64,000 bases of DNA from Epiperipatus broadwayi (Eukaryota; Onychophora; Udeonychophora; Euonychophora; Peripatidae), in the NCBI GenBank assembly GCA_028023455.1, contig JAQFVV010006642.1, positions 188,001 through 252,000 on the forward strand, given 5' to 3'. Below the pieces are notes generated by a model. The model was given only the letters and a program-made list of their open reading frames with translations, was not told where the DNA came from and did not search any database. The position numbers and the translations under genes were made by a program. How positions within the stretch are numbered: the stretch's first letter is position 1; each line of letters starts with the position of its first letter. Below, piece after piece: positions 1 to 11,562 of the stretch.

Positions 1-275
1 TCTTATATCATTTCAACTCTTTTCCGTACCATATTCGAGATATTCAATTTTTTTAATGCAATCATTTTTCTATATGTTCATATTCCTTCTTTTCTTCATA
101 AATTCTCTAGTCTCAGTAGAATTTTATTGGTCAATTGTTGCTTTTTTCTACCAGCTATCTTTGTTGCAGTTTTCACATACACGCATGTATATAACACATA
201 AATGTTTATAACTGTTTTCTAGCTATATATGCATATTTATTTTAACCTACACATATGAACTTAACATCGTGTAAG
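1..275. other. AT-rich DNA, nothing recognised
   Basis: No ORF, RNA gene or clear repeat could be recognised here. Confidence 0.5.
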
Positions 276-339
276 AGATTGTAATGTGGGGCAACTGATA
301 TGTGCTGGTTCAGCACGAAATATGCATCTTGGGGATCAT
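276..339 (+). repeat. Dispersed conserved-core repeat, copy 1
   Basis: About 64 bases match the core also found near 29,690, 47,800, 61,815 and 62,224. Shared blocks are the AACTGAT segment, CTGGTTCAGCACGAAAT and GCATCTTGGGG. It resembles the conserved central domain of a SINE family, but no tRNA promoter or tail was found here. Confidence 0.6.
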
Positions 340-2372
340 ACACCCTTTTCACGTGTATTTAGTCATAAATTTATGATTACACTCCTCCACAAAGTGTTAA
401 AAGTAGATAGAAACCGGTCCCATCTGCTTGAGAATAGTGTGTAGTGAAAATTACACGACATAAATATTTTACATTAACCCTTATTTTATTTTTTGACATT
501 TATCAAATTTATACTACTTTCCTGATTTTATCTGATAGTTTTTCCTCTTCTGGAAGTTCTTAAATGTTATCTAAGAAAAAAGTCACATGTTCATACGTTT
601 TTATTTTCTGAGCTTTTAATTTTAATATATAAAACACTTTTCATATAATTTTTGTAAAAATGTGTTGCAATCCATAAGTAATATTTCAAACATGGTTAAT
701 AATTTTCTTAGTGTTATCAGGAATTTATATCTTGATAATCCAAAGTTTTAACTGCCTTGGAAATACTTATAGAATCAAATACCATTTAAAAACTACAAAT
801 CCTAAGTAAAATGGTGACTCACACTTATTGGTCTTTTCTATAACTCCTATACTTAAATGCGTTCCACTATGCTAAGACCATTTTTAAATCCAGTTTGACC
901 TTTTTATTAGCTTGAATCCAATTTTTTTTGTAGAGAATTACAATGATATAATAAACACCCTATATATACAAAAGCGACCGACAAGAATAGACAGGTAATT
1001 TTTAATATTTTTTATCCTTCTTAAATATCAATGTGCGTATTGTATTATTTCATTTATTTGATATTTGTTTATTATTAATAAATTTTGTATATAAATTTGC
1101 CAATAATTTTCTATTTTTTTATCTGTGGCTTAAATTATCTATATCAACTTTATCAGTTTATCCACTCGTTTTAGATTTAACAGAATGATTCACGTCCGCA
1201 TAAAAGATTTTATACTTATACTCTACTTTGTATTGTTGACTTTTATTCATGATGTCACCTCTCTTTTTTGCTAACACTGTTATCTTTTATTCTTACTGCC
1301 TAAACGATTATTATTCCAATACTAAGTAAGTTTACATTTTAAATTTTCGAAAGGTTTTATTATTTCTATAGATTTTTAATTTTGTATTTTTTATCAGAAT
1401 GTCACACATTTAATTCTTTTAAACAAATTGTTTAAAATTATTTTAATATATATTTATGTTATATGCATATTTGCTAGTGAAATACTATTTTTTTGTACCA
1501 TCTATCTGTGTATTAGTTTTTAATAGAATATCTATAATTTTGTTATTGATTAATTGAAATCTGAGCGATCTTCAAAGATTGCAAATGTTGAAGACTATTT
1601 GGAAGATTTTGCTTAAATTTTTGACGTGATTCTTAAGGTTAGAATTATCTACCACATTACTATCTTTCTTAATAGCTTTTCTGTTCGTAGCGCCCTAATC
1701 AGTGATCACTTCTAATGTTGAATATTTTAAACACATTATAGTTTGAAACACACATTTTCTGATAGTCAAAATATGATCCAATTCTGCTAAACATATTTTT
1801 TGAATAGTTCTTTACCCATTTATATTTTGAAAATTTTCTCCCCCCCAAAAAAACAATTTATTATTGCCCTTTTTCCTCCTCAGTTTTCTCCAGGAAGAGA
1901 AATCCAGAAGAAAAAAACATTACTTCCCAGGCTAATCACGTAATCAGTAATAAGGCATTAATCAATTTTCTAGCTTTGCTTATTCTTTATTTAATAAATT
2001 ATTAGATATCCATTTTTCTGATCAATATCCAGATAGATATTGAGTTGGATATGAGCAATTAAGTTTGCTAGGAAATATTCAATTGTCTAAAACAATATTC
2101 AAGTGATGTAAGGTTACATACGGTGCTTTAAGTATTATATATATATATATATATATATAAAGCGATCCAAAATAAAGAAAATTACAAGATAGTTGAAGAA
2201 TAAATATTTAATCTTAAAGAAAAAAACAGTATAAAAAACTTAATATGAATGACTTCAAAGAATATAAAATGATATACACATATTCTGCTTAAGTAAACGT
2301 CTTAATCCATGTTTTCATCAGAGGAGTAGTGCAGTTTGCGATTCAGGCCTTTTAGTCTCGAATGATGGAAGA
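340..2372. other. AT-rich DNA with a short TA microsatellite
   Basis: No coding or RNA gene was seen. A (TA)n run of about 25 bases lies at 2135-2159. Stop codons are dense in all frames. Confidence 0.5.
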
Positions 2373-2404
2373 TTTTTTTTTTATATAAGTAAAATGAATT
2401 TATT
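2373..2404 (-). terminator. Polyadenylation signal and A-tract downstream of the DUF229 gene
   Basis: On the minus strand AATAAA lies at 2399-2404, about 75 bases after the stop codon. A run of ten A (2373-2382) follows 16 bases later, the usual spacing of a cleavage site. The A-run could be chance, or the fossil tail of a retrocopied mRNA. Confidence 0.55.
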
Positions 2405-2478
2405 AACAATGCAATTTTCAATGTGCATTTATTTTATGCTATAGTTTAAATAATATTAATTGTATTTCAGAACAAAAG

Positions 2479-4458
2479 TTAACGTATTACATCTTTGCAG
2501 TAGCAATATTTTTTTAAATTATAATTGTGCACGCAATGTGATTGGTTGCCATATTTGTTAACTCGACTGATGTCTCCTGCTAAATTCATTGACTTCCTAA
2601 TTTCATCAACCCGCACTGTTGCTTCAAACAGGGCTTGACTAGGGACTGTTTTTAAGGTAATAGTTAAATCTTTGATATTGGCTAATTTTCGTTTATTGTA
2701 TACGACCTTTTCGTCATTACCTTTGCCAGCCAACCATTTATATTTTAATAGATTTTCATTGGCAGAAGCGATATAAGAAGTCATAATGGAATTAAGAGAT
2801 AATTCCTCACATATGTTGCGAAATTTCTTAGTCATTTGATTAATGGCTTTAACAATAAACAAAGCGGCATGTTGCACAATAAGTTCGGTTTTATTAATAA
2901 ATTTCATTTCCTGGCAAGTACACCAATGCGGAAGAACCGAAGCATTTTGACAAGTTCTGTTTTCTGGAATCTCATTGAATAGACTAATCCCTTTTTGTTT
3001 TTGGGAAAAATGTAGATTAGGCATTCCTGAGAAATTTAACAAATCTTTGAGAGTAGCATAAACGTCAAACGGTGTGGTTAGTCTGACAGAATTTGTTACG
3101 ACTGTTTTTATAATTTTGGGATATTTTTTCTTAAACCATGGCGGGAAAACTACGTAAAACATTGGCAGTCTTTCTTCTAATCTCCCTTGATAATGTCGTC
3201 GAAATCTTCCAAATCTGATTCCATGGTCGCTTAAAAAAAATAAAATCGTATTATTTAGAAGATTTTCAGAAATAACATTATCGAAAAATTTTTCGTAAAG
3301 TTTCTCCGCTAACTGAAGTTGGATGATGGAGGGATGAGTTAAGCTGCACATAAAGAAAAAACTGAAAAAAGACTCCTGATTGAATGATTTTAAAAAATCG
3401 TAAGCGTAATTTAAAACTACTTCAGAATGAAATCTGTTACCCATACACTCATATTCACTTTTGGCGAACAATTTTGACTGATTGAAAGCTACATAGAATG
3501 GTCTCAGATAGTAATCCGCTGGAGTATAGAAGAATCCTAATTTTTCATAATTGAACAGGGCCACATCAGGATCGTCTTCAGCGAAGACCGTTATATAACC
3601 TTTCCTAGAATACTCCTTCCATATGAATTCAAATTTATCAAAAGGCTTGCTATGCTTCCAGTTAAGCTCTGAGACGAATGAACCAATAAACATAGGGATT
3701 AAGTTGTGAAAGGTATTATCTCCTACTTTGTTATAACCCTTGAATTCAATGGCTTTTAGCTGTTTCATCAAAATATCATGAATTTTTGGACAAAATCGTT
3801 TAAAATTTTGACGTGATACTGAATCTGTTCCTAGAATCATTACACTCACCTGTTCAGAAATATCCTGTTTTGTGTACTGACTTCGAATTCTTTTACATCT
3901 TCTATCAACGTAATCTTTCCTAAAAATGAAAGGGTAGAAATCTTCATATATTAAATTGTAAAAACTGTAACACTCAACCTTGACAAACTCATCTTTGACC
4001 TTAATAAGGTTAAAAAAAGGTTCTTTTTCACCAAAAGAATATTTGTCATCCGAAAATCCATCGCCACTTCTGTAGATCGGGATATATAAGCAGTAATCTA
4101 AATGGCCTCCGAAATCTTTTAAGGCATCAAGATTTACTTTTAAAAAAGGTCCATTTATGACAATTACTAAAGAAGGATAGGATGAACACTCAACACTAAT
4201 TTCACCCTCAAAGTAGTCTTTAATTTTATCATCCATTAGATTAAATTCTTGGATCTTACACTCAGAAGTATGTACTGCATAACCCTTAGGCACTTTTAAT
4301 TTCTCTTCTAAGCCCAAAGTGTCATCTTCTCTTGCAATGAACACAGATTTTATGGGAAAATGAAACATTTTAATATAACAAATTATTAAACCTAGTGTCG
4401 ATATGATAGCAAATAAAGTCAATAATGATACAACAGTCCTAAACTTCTTTTTGTCCAT
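2479..4458 (-). CDS. DUF229 family membrane-anchored putative sulfatase/phosphatase-like protein
   Basis: This is the only intact gene in the window: 659 codons plus TAA. The start chosen is the first real ATG (4456-4458); the open frame continues upstream only to a TTG, with a stop just before it. Residues 8-29 form one hydrophobic segment after a basic MDKKK start, which suggests a type II membrane anchor with the body in the Golgi/ER lumen or outside the cell. DUF229 hallmarks appear in order: GTDSVSR at 210-216 (Asp and Ser where alkaline-phosphatase-superfamily enzymes place a metal ligand and nucleophile), FAEDDPD near 292-298, YYLRPF near 316-321, ECMGNR near 337, SDHG at 410-413 (metal-binding type), RLEERLP at 426-432, and HWCTC at 511-515. 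The length fits the family. DUF229 proteins belong to the sulfatase/alkaline phosphatase fold, but the substrate is not known to me. There are no frameshifts, so it is probably functional. The family assignment is firm; the catalytic activity is inferred. Confidence 0.9.
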   Translation of the reverse strand: MDKKKFRTVVSLLTLFAIISTLGLIICYIKMFHFPIKSVFIAREDDTLGLEEKLKVPKGYAVHTSECKIQEFNLMDDKIKDYFEGEISVECSSYPSLVIVINGPFLKVNLDALKDFGGHLDYCLYIPIYRSGDGFSDDKYSFGEKEPFFNLIKVKDEFVKVECYSFYNLIYEDFYPFIFRKDYVDRRCKRIRSQYTKQDISEQVSVMILGTDSVSRQNFKRFCPKIHDILMKQLKAIEFKGYNKVGDNTFHNLIPMFIGSFVSELNWKHSKPFDKFEFIWKEYSRKGYITVFAEDDPDVALFNYEKLGFFYTPADYYLRPFYVAFNQSKLFAKSEYECMGNRFHSEVVLNYAYDFLKSFNQESFFSFFFMCSLTHPSIIQLQLAEKLYEKFFDNVISENLLNNTILFFLSDHGIRFGRFRRHYQGRLEERLPMFYVVFPPWFKKKYPKIIKTVVTNSVRLTTPFDVYATLKDLLNFSGMPNLHFSQKQKGISLFNEIPENRTCQNASVLPHWCTCQEMKFINKTELIVQHAALFIVKAINQMTKKFRNICEELSLNSIMTSYIASANENLLKYKWLAGKGNDEKVVYNKRKLANIKDLTITLKTVPSQALFEATVRVDEIRKSMNLAGDISRVNKYGNQSHCVHNYNLKKYCYCKDVIR

Positions 4459-4462
4459 ATTG

Positions 4463-4478
4463 CCTATAAAAAAAATAA
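4463..4478 (-). promoter_or_regulatory. Likely 3' splice acceptor in the 5' UTR of the DUF229 gene
   Basis: On the minus strand a T-rich tract ends in TATAG at 4464-4465, five bases before the ATG. This is a textbook polypyrimidine-AG acceptor. It implies an upstream non-coding exon whose donor I could not place. The alternative is chance in AT-rich DNA. Confidence 0.5.
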
Positions 4479-6000
4479 AAGATAGTAACAACTTTTAGAA
4501 AGACTTTGATTTGAAAGTACAATGCTTTAACTTTCAAAATATTTTATTTATGAACTAAATAAATTTTGATAAAAATATAAGCTAATACAACCTCACAGCA
4601 TTACGTTTATTAAGGAGAAAAAGGCGCATTATTTTAGTAACACAATTTTCAAAATATAAATGATAAAACCTTGTTATTTTTATATAAAATAAGTGAAATA
4701 CGTTTATAAAAGAGATTTTCAGTTGATTAAAGAAACACTTGAGCATGTTTAAATGAAAATATACCGATAGTTAGCCGACTGCAAGTCAAAGGCCTATCTA
4801 ACTGCCCATCATATAGAAATAATTAAGGCTAATAAATTCTTAGATTGTGAGTAGTTTTCCAACTTTGTTTAACTGTCTATAAAAGAATAAATAGAGGCCC
4901 ACTTACTGTTCAGTATCGGATGATTATCTGAGACTGGCTACCTAAAAAAAATCCTAGACCTGTTAATACATTTTCACATTTAGTAGATTCAGATTCAAAC
5001 TCATATTATGGGTATAATAGAGGAATATGCTAATATAGCAAAAGATATAAAAAGTATACGACCATGTTTACTTTCAAGCACAAATAATGTCTTACAGAAC
5101 AAGACAGTCTCTTCTAATCACATGATATCATGTAAGACCAAAATAATAAACAACTTTTATATCTAGCACTTGTTATTGATGAGTAGTACTCATGGAATAT
5201 TCACTAACCTGAATAATCAAACGATCAGAGATCATGCTATTATCTCATAATTAGTAAAATAAAAATATGAAGTTACTAATCTAACATCAAGTCTTTACAG
5301 TAAAACAAGAAAATATATTTAGACACAAAAATGTTTAATTTTTTAGAGTGAATAGCATAATAAAAATAGTGATTGATGTATTTCTATAATACAAATACTG
5401 AGATTGATAGAAAAGACAGTTAATAACTATAGTCTCGGCTATGAATCTGCTTTGTACCATCGTCCAACATTCCGTATAAACGGGCGTAAGTAAGACGATT
5501 CCAAGTAACTAAATATTGCTATCAAGTGTTTAAAACTTTTTGGATAATACTGTTTTACAAATATACCATTCATGTTTTTTGCAGAAGGAATTATTAAATC
5601 ATACTAAATGAATTAATTACATTTAAATGAGCAAAACAAAAAAGTTATTAGAGATTAAAATAATTGATAAATTATAATAAAACAACAACAATAATAATAT
5701 AATAAATAGATATTCCACACGCAGTAGATAACCTAAGCTACTTAATGATATTAAATAAAATAATAGATTACTCTTTTAAAAGCTCATCTCTTGAAAAGTC
5801 ATTATTCTACGACCGAAAATGACTTAAATATGGCTAATAAATCTATGTATTTAAATAAACAAGTTGTTAATAAATGTATTTATTAGTATTTACATATGAA
5901 TCTGAATATTGGATACTTAATAAAAAGGCAATACAAGTACTTTACAACAAATATAGAAAAGTATACATTGTAAGTAACAAGTAGGGTTGAACTATGAGTT
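4479..6000. other. Upstream flank of the DUF229 gene, nothing recognised
   Basis: AT-rich DNA that should contain the promoter and first exon of the DUF229 gene. I could not identify either with confidence. Confidence 0.4.
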
Positions 6001-6099
6001 GGAAGAACAGGAATCACTTATATTATTAAATAAATTAAAAAACTGAAATAGAGTATGGATGGGTTTGCGGCTAAAAGAACTGACAATAAAAACATTTAT

Positions 6100-6250
6100 A
6101 CACTTAGTCTGAATCCCAAAAACTTTTAAACGACCTAGAAGGAGATCACGTGGAAGATGAAAAAGGTAAGAAAGTTTACTTGAATGGTGTGGAGAAGAAG
6201 TTATGGGTAGGAAAAACTGGATTAAAATTTGGAAATGTGTTCATCATGAA
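6100..6250 (+). pseudogene. Possible LINE 3' coding remnant
   Basis: Broken frames here read like the basic tail seen at the end of many non-LTR reverse transcriptases: a run rich in R, K and P, then EWCGEEVMGRKNW. Stops interrupt it and no reverse transcriptase motif remains. The call rests on this weak resemblance alone. Confidence 0.25.
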
Positions 6251-6419
6251 GCTGATAATAATAATTAAAAATAATATAAAATATTGAAGAAAATAGAATG
6301 CCCTGAAATTCTACTGGTAGACTAAACTTGATGAACAATAAAAAAAGCATTAGAACTTCTTGATGAAACGCATTATTTCTTTAGCAAAAGAAAAACTTTT
6401 AGCCTAAAGTAAGTAAAAT

Positions 6420-6516
6420 ATCGCAGCTGCCATGCAAGCAAGTAGTTGGTTGCAGACGGTTGTGGGTTCGCGTCCCGGCCGATGCTATGACATATGGAAA
6501 AAAAAAAGTAAAAAAA
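6420..6516 (+). mobile_element. tRNA-derived SINE, 5'-truncated copy
   Basis: This shares about 85 bases with the minus-strand copy at 42,372-42,480, including the pol III B-box-like GGTTCGCGTCC, and ends in an A-rich tail. The A-box part is missing. Near-identical 14-base flanks at 6406-6419 and 6517-6530 (13 of 14 match) look like a target-site duplication, as expected for LINE-mobilised retroposition. Confidence 0.75.
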
Positions 6517-6858
6517 AAAGTAAGTAGAATTAAATAAACTGCAATAGTTTAAACAAAAAAAAATAACATTCTAGGTAAGATTATAATCTTAAAGAAATTT
6601 TCACTACCTAAAACTATTACAAATAGAAAAAAACAACTACTAAATGTGTTTATACAAAAACAATTTCTGTAGATTAAAATTACTTAGTTTAATATTTAAA
6701 AAAGCTCATAAAATAGAAATTTAAGAAGAGCTGAATTAAACAAATAGTCTGAAAATACAAGAGAATCTGATTAAAAAAGAATATTAATTAAATCAAGGTC
6801 ACAAATAAATAATAAACCCAATCCTTATAACTACAATATCATTGAAATAGAAAATTTA

Positions 6859-7124
6859 TTTATTCTACTCCATCTCTGCCATCTAGTGTAAGCTTGAATA
6901 ATCAATAGATGCCAGATGGTAGTGCTTAATAAATTTCTATCCCCAAACTAGTTTGTTTATAGCTTTTGTTAATGAAAAGTTTTGTGTATCACGTATAGCC
7001 ATGAGTTATAAAGTAGTCTGAAAATATGGATAGGAAAGACTGATTAGTGATTTATTAAGTATTAATATCTGGCATCTATTGATTATTCAAAATTACACCA
7101 GATGGCAGAACTGGAATAAAAAAA
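6859..7124. mobile_element. Fold-back (MITE-like) element
   Basis: Two arms of roughly 100 bases (6859-6955 and 7010-7124) are imperfect inverted repeats around a ~55-base spacer. The best conserved part includes CTGCCATCTAGTGTAA and AATAATCAATAGATGCCAGA. It has no coding capacity. The left end of the larger fold-back element at 8310 shares AATAATCAATAGATG, so the two may be related. Confidence 0.7.
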
Positions 7125-7129
7125 GATTT

Positions 7130-7980
7130 TCTAGGCCGATCTCGTCTTTTAAAATTAATCTTGTGTTGAGATTTGTAGACGTCCTACTGTCGCATCTAGG
7201 CGCATAGTCTTAAGGTTATGACCTTAATATATATTACTTACGTAATGAGTATGCGCTTAACAAATTATTAATTACAACTTTAAAAATGGTGTAAGCAGAA
7301 GTCATATGATGTTTTATATTTTGTAGGTGTTAAAATAGCCACTATTTGATACTGGATTGTTAATTTGAGACATGAAATACAAACCGATCTATCTAAATAT
7401 TACTGAAAATATGCAAACCTTTTTTTTTTTTTTTTACAAAATTGCTTTCTAATTTACATTTTAAAAAAAGATTCACTCATTAGGAATTATAATTAATTTT
7501 TTATACTTATAAATCACCTTTAGTTACTATCAGAAAGTAATTAATAGAATATAGAAAGAAAAAATATAAAATCATAAAAAAAAAAAAATATTATTCAAGC
7601 AACATAACGTTATTCTTTAACATAAACATGTTTGCATTTGAGATTAAATCTCCATTATGCAAATTATAGTTTAGAAGCTGAAACAACTATTATTAAATAT
7701 ATTTGAAAAATTCCTTTATTCTACATATAGACAGCTAAATAAGAGTAAATGATGCAAGATGAGTTTCTGGCAAACCAAAAACTCTTCATTTGGCCCAGGT
7801 TGTAACTAAAGGTTGTAGGACTGATTGAAGAGTACTGTTAAAGATAGAAACATCTTGGGTATCACTTTCTTTTTTGGACATCCTTATTTATAAAGAGTAG
7901 GTAGAATGATGGTTTTCAAGTTTATCTAAAGTATTACATATGGGAGAAAGAGAAAATGAAATTATGTTAGGGATAGTAAA
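7130..7980. other. AT-rich DNA, nothing recognised
   Basis: Homopolymer A and T tracts are frequent. No gene or repeat structure was identified. Confidence 0.4.
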
Positions 7981-7987
7981 CCATAGC

Positions 7988-8070
7988 TTTGACAAAATAG
8001 CACAGTTGGTTAGAGCATTGACATAAAATTTGATAGATATATTAAACTTTAAAGTTAATATCTGGATTAA
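7988..8070 (+). repeat. Degenerate tRNA-like sequence
   Basis: The segment around 7998-8020 (TAGCACAGTTGGTTAGAGCA) closely resembles a tRNA D-arm / A-box. The expected T-arm downstream is badly decayed. It is probably the head of an old tRNA-derived SINE or a tRNA pseudogene, not a working tRNA. Confidence 0.35.
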
Positions 8071-8309
8071 AAATAGTATTATAATTTCTGGTCTAATAAA
8101 TTATTTATGATAATCATTGATATATTTGTCCAAAAATATTCTTGGCAAATAAATGAGAGAGAGAAACCTATCACTTGTAAAGTGGGTTGTAGTAATCAAT
8201 CATTGAAATGTTTAATATTATATTCTAAGGAAGTAGCTGCTAAAATATTGATGCAAAGAAGTTAATATTTTTTTAATAATTTTAGAATTTTGAAATACAG
8301 TAGCAAGCT

Positions 8310-9202
8310 CTCCATGCAGTAGTGCCACCCAGTGCAAATCTTAATAATCAATAGATGCAGGCATAAAATTCCCATCTAGTGCCTATTAATCCAATATCCC
8401 AGACTAGCTTCTACCTTGTGACTTTCATCATTGAGGAGCTTTGGATCTAAGAGCATTACACCTAGATCTGAGGATCGAATGCAACTCTCCAGCAGCCACC
8501 TTTCATCTATTTAGTTAACTATAAATCTAGAAGCTCAAAATGAAAACACGTTAATGTTTTCAATCCAAATTCGTTTGCTTGTATAGTCATAGAGATCTGA
8601 ATCCAGTTCAATATCTATACATTTTGGTTTCCTTGGTTTATCAAAAACCACAACAACCATCATCCCATAGGCAGAAGAGTATCAAACCGACAAAACATCA
8701 CATGATCAGTATTTCATATGCTTGCACAAGCTATTATTTCTGTATACGAGTTTGCTACTGTTAATAATAGCTTGTGTAAGTATAGGAAATGATGATCATG
8801 TGATGTTTTGTTGGTTTTATACCACTCTTGCCTATGGAATAATGATCACATAGTTTTTGATAATCCAAGGACAACAAAATGCATAGATGCTGAACTGTAT
8901 TCAGATGTATATGATTGTATAAGCAAATGAACTTGAATTGAAAACATTAAGGTGTTTTCATTTTGAGTTTCTAGCTTTATAGTTAACTAAATAGTTGGAA
9001 GATGGCTGCTGGAAATTGCATTAGATTCTTAGATATAGATGCAGTGCTCTCAGGTACAAAGTTACCCACTGATAAAAGCTGCAAGCTAGAAAGTAGTCTG
9101 TGGATAATGGATGAATAGACACTACATGAGGATTTTTGAACAAACCTTCCTCAATGCATTGATTACTAAGGCTTACACTGGGTGATACTATTGAATGGAT
9201 AA
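8310..9202. mobile_element. Large fold-back element with ~430-bp arms
   Basis: The left arm (8310-8738) and right arm (8763-9202) are inverted copies, about 80-85% alike by eye, around a 24-base loop. The outer ends share TCCAT-CA-TAG. The only long ORF (8579-8764) runs through one arm into the loop and is probably meaningless. It may be a non-autonomous DNA transposon, or two copies of one repeat inserted head to head. Confidence 0.8.
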
Positions 9203-9208
9203 TTTGAT

Positions 9209-9262
9209 ATTGTTAATAATAGCTTGTGTAAGCATAGGGAATGGTGATCATGTGATGTTTTT
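9209..9262 (+). repeat. Extra partial copy of the fold-back arm
   Basis: About 54 bases repeat directly the loop-proximal start of the right arm (8762-8815): the GTTAATAATAGCTTGTG and GATCATGTGATGTTTT blocks. It sits immediately after the fold-back element. Confidence 0.7.
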
Positions 9263-10138
9263 ATGAATCTTAAAATAATGATTTTAATGTTCAAATCATA
9301 AACATGTAATGTCTTAGCGATTTTTTGCTACATATTTTTTAATTACATAAAAGGTTCATTAATTTAAAGTTATGGTGTTTTGATAATTAAATAATTGGAA
9401 AAAAACGTTTGAAAATGAATTATAGTTAGTTAATTGAAAAGTGTTATTTTACTGGAATCTTGGGGGCAACTTGTCTTTTAAATATTTATTATAATTATAA
9501 ACTATATATGATTTGTCACAGTAGTAGAGTTAAAGATTCTAGATTAATGATCTAACTACTATTTACGATTCTCAAACATCTCACGATCATTATACTCAAC
9601 AAATTCAAACATTTTAAAATGTAATAGGAGGGTTCAGGTCGATGAAGAGGAGAATAAATAAGATAGAAGAAAATAAAAGTTTTTACACTGGAATTATTTA
9701 TGATGTAAAATTACAGGATTTTAAGATTAAATTACTTTAGTAAAAGTTTTGTGTGGAACATAATATATTATAACTTCACAAAATGACTTCCAGTTAGAAA
9801 AATATAAATGAGATGTAGGTTAGTCCTAGCAAAGAAGAAAAAATATTGACTGTAGATTACAAAAGCTTTAAAAATTAAGTGAAATTTTATAGAGAAAACT
9901 AAGAAGTGACAGTAAAGGAATGAAGTAAAAAAATTTTAAAGACATAAAAAGTAACAGTAAGATAAATCACCCGTGCAGACTATTAGGAAGTAATACTATC
10001 CTTACTAGTGACAAAATATTATATTATTACTTTTACATTTGGTTATATCGATAGTGATCTGATCACTCGACATTAATCTGGAATTTTTATCTTCCATCTT
10101 ATAGGAATTGTTCTACATATTTTAAATTAAATACAATG
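9263..10138. other. AT-rich DNA, nothing recognised
   Basis: No coding or repeat structure was identified. Confidence 0.4.
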
Positions 10139-11558
10139 ATGTGATGTATTGTGGCTTCTCCTTAAACGAAGTCATGAATCTCTCAGCAATTATGCCCAGA
10201 GAAACCTGTTAGCCACTTTATTTTCCATTTCCCACTCTAAGTTTTCCAAAATTCTGCTCCATCCCATTTCCATAACATAATCTTTGTCAACTCTATGGCC
10301 TTTATATATAAATCCCTCTTTATCTTTTCCCAAACCCAGCATAAAAACCAATAATCCACTTTCTGTTTAATCACTTTTTTCATATTTATTTTTCCATAAC
10401 ATCATTATATGTACCCTTTCTGTTTTCAAGCATTTACATTCAATTAATAGATGCCTAATATTTTCTATTTCTTACTTACACAATTTACAGACTAAATCAC
10501 TCATATTTTTCCATTTACATGTATATTCTCTTGTTGCTAAAGTTCCGGTTTGAGCCTTAAACAAGAAACTACTTTCCTTAATATTATCATATATTAACTC
10601 GCACCTAATATTCTGTTTATTTTTATATATATTTAAACTCTTTTTACTCTCCATACTAGTTCTCCATCTCTCTAACTACCTATTCTTTATCAATAAATCT
10701 ATTATTTTATCTCATTTCTTACCACTATAACACTCAACAATCCTTCTAACACAATCATCCCATCTTTTGTACAAATATACTGATATAAATTCTTTATCCA
10801 AATCTTTTGCATACCGCATTACCCTTCTCACCCATCTTGTTGTCTGCCCTTTACTCATAACCCAATTAAATACTATTTTGGCTATTCCTTTATTATCCAT
10901 AAACTGAAATCTACCAAACATTTTCATTTTACTTTTTGCATCTCTCATATAAAAACTTGACCATTCCATTTCTCCTTGAATTATCTCCCTTGCTGTCCAT
11001 ACATCTGCATCCAATGCATGTCTTCCTACTTCCCTTTAAACTTTTTCTAAGTAATCTAATAACTCTTTATTAATACATAATGCATCATTACCATATGTTA
11101 ACCCTGCTATTGCAGCTCCCTTCCATATAATTCTAGCTACATCATATTAATTATATGAAAAAACTGTTAATTTCTTTATCAATTCTTTTTTTCTTTGCTT
11201 CATTTATCAATTTTTTCTCCTATTCATCCAAACAATTTTTCTGATTACTTAAAATAATTCCCAAATAACTATATCTATTCACCACACTTAACTTAATATC
11301 TCCCAATAAAAATTCTACATCTTCTCTTTCTCCAGTATTAACCATCATTATATTTGATTTTTCTTCACTAAATTTAATCCCCATCTCTTTACCCACCGTT
11401 GCACATGTCCTCAGCATAACTTCCATATCTTCTCTTCTTTCTGCACCCAAAAATATATCATCCGCAAAAAAAAAAAAGACCTGACAAAATATATACTCTC
11501 TTACCACCTATTAATGGTATCTCTACCCCTCTTCCTAATCTTTCTATTGCTCTTTTCA
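10139..11558 (-). mobile_element. 5'-truncated LINE (tick-type), copy A
   Basis: Three broken frames on the minus strand run in order. At 11,507-11,220 is a reverse transcriptase block with FADDIFLGAERREDMEVML, the catalytic F/YADD box, preceded by a decayed EMKRAIERLGRGV. At 11,014-10,712 is a WTAREIIQGEMEWSSF block. At 10,654-10,472 is the C-terminal Cys-rich part beginning SLNIYKNKQNIRCE. This layout is known from non-LTR elements abundant in ticks and spiders. The 3' end carries ATCACATCA-type short repeats. Stops separate the frames, so it is dead. Confidence 0.85.
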
Positions 11559-11562
11559 TTTC

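Noticed and set aside
7988-8070. Functional tRNA gene
   Set aside because: Only the D-arm-like half is convincing; no acceptor pairing or T-arm could be built.
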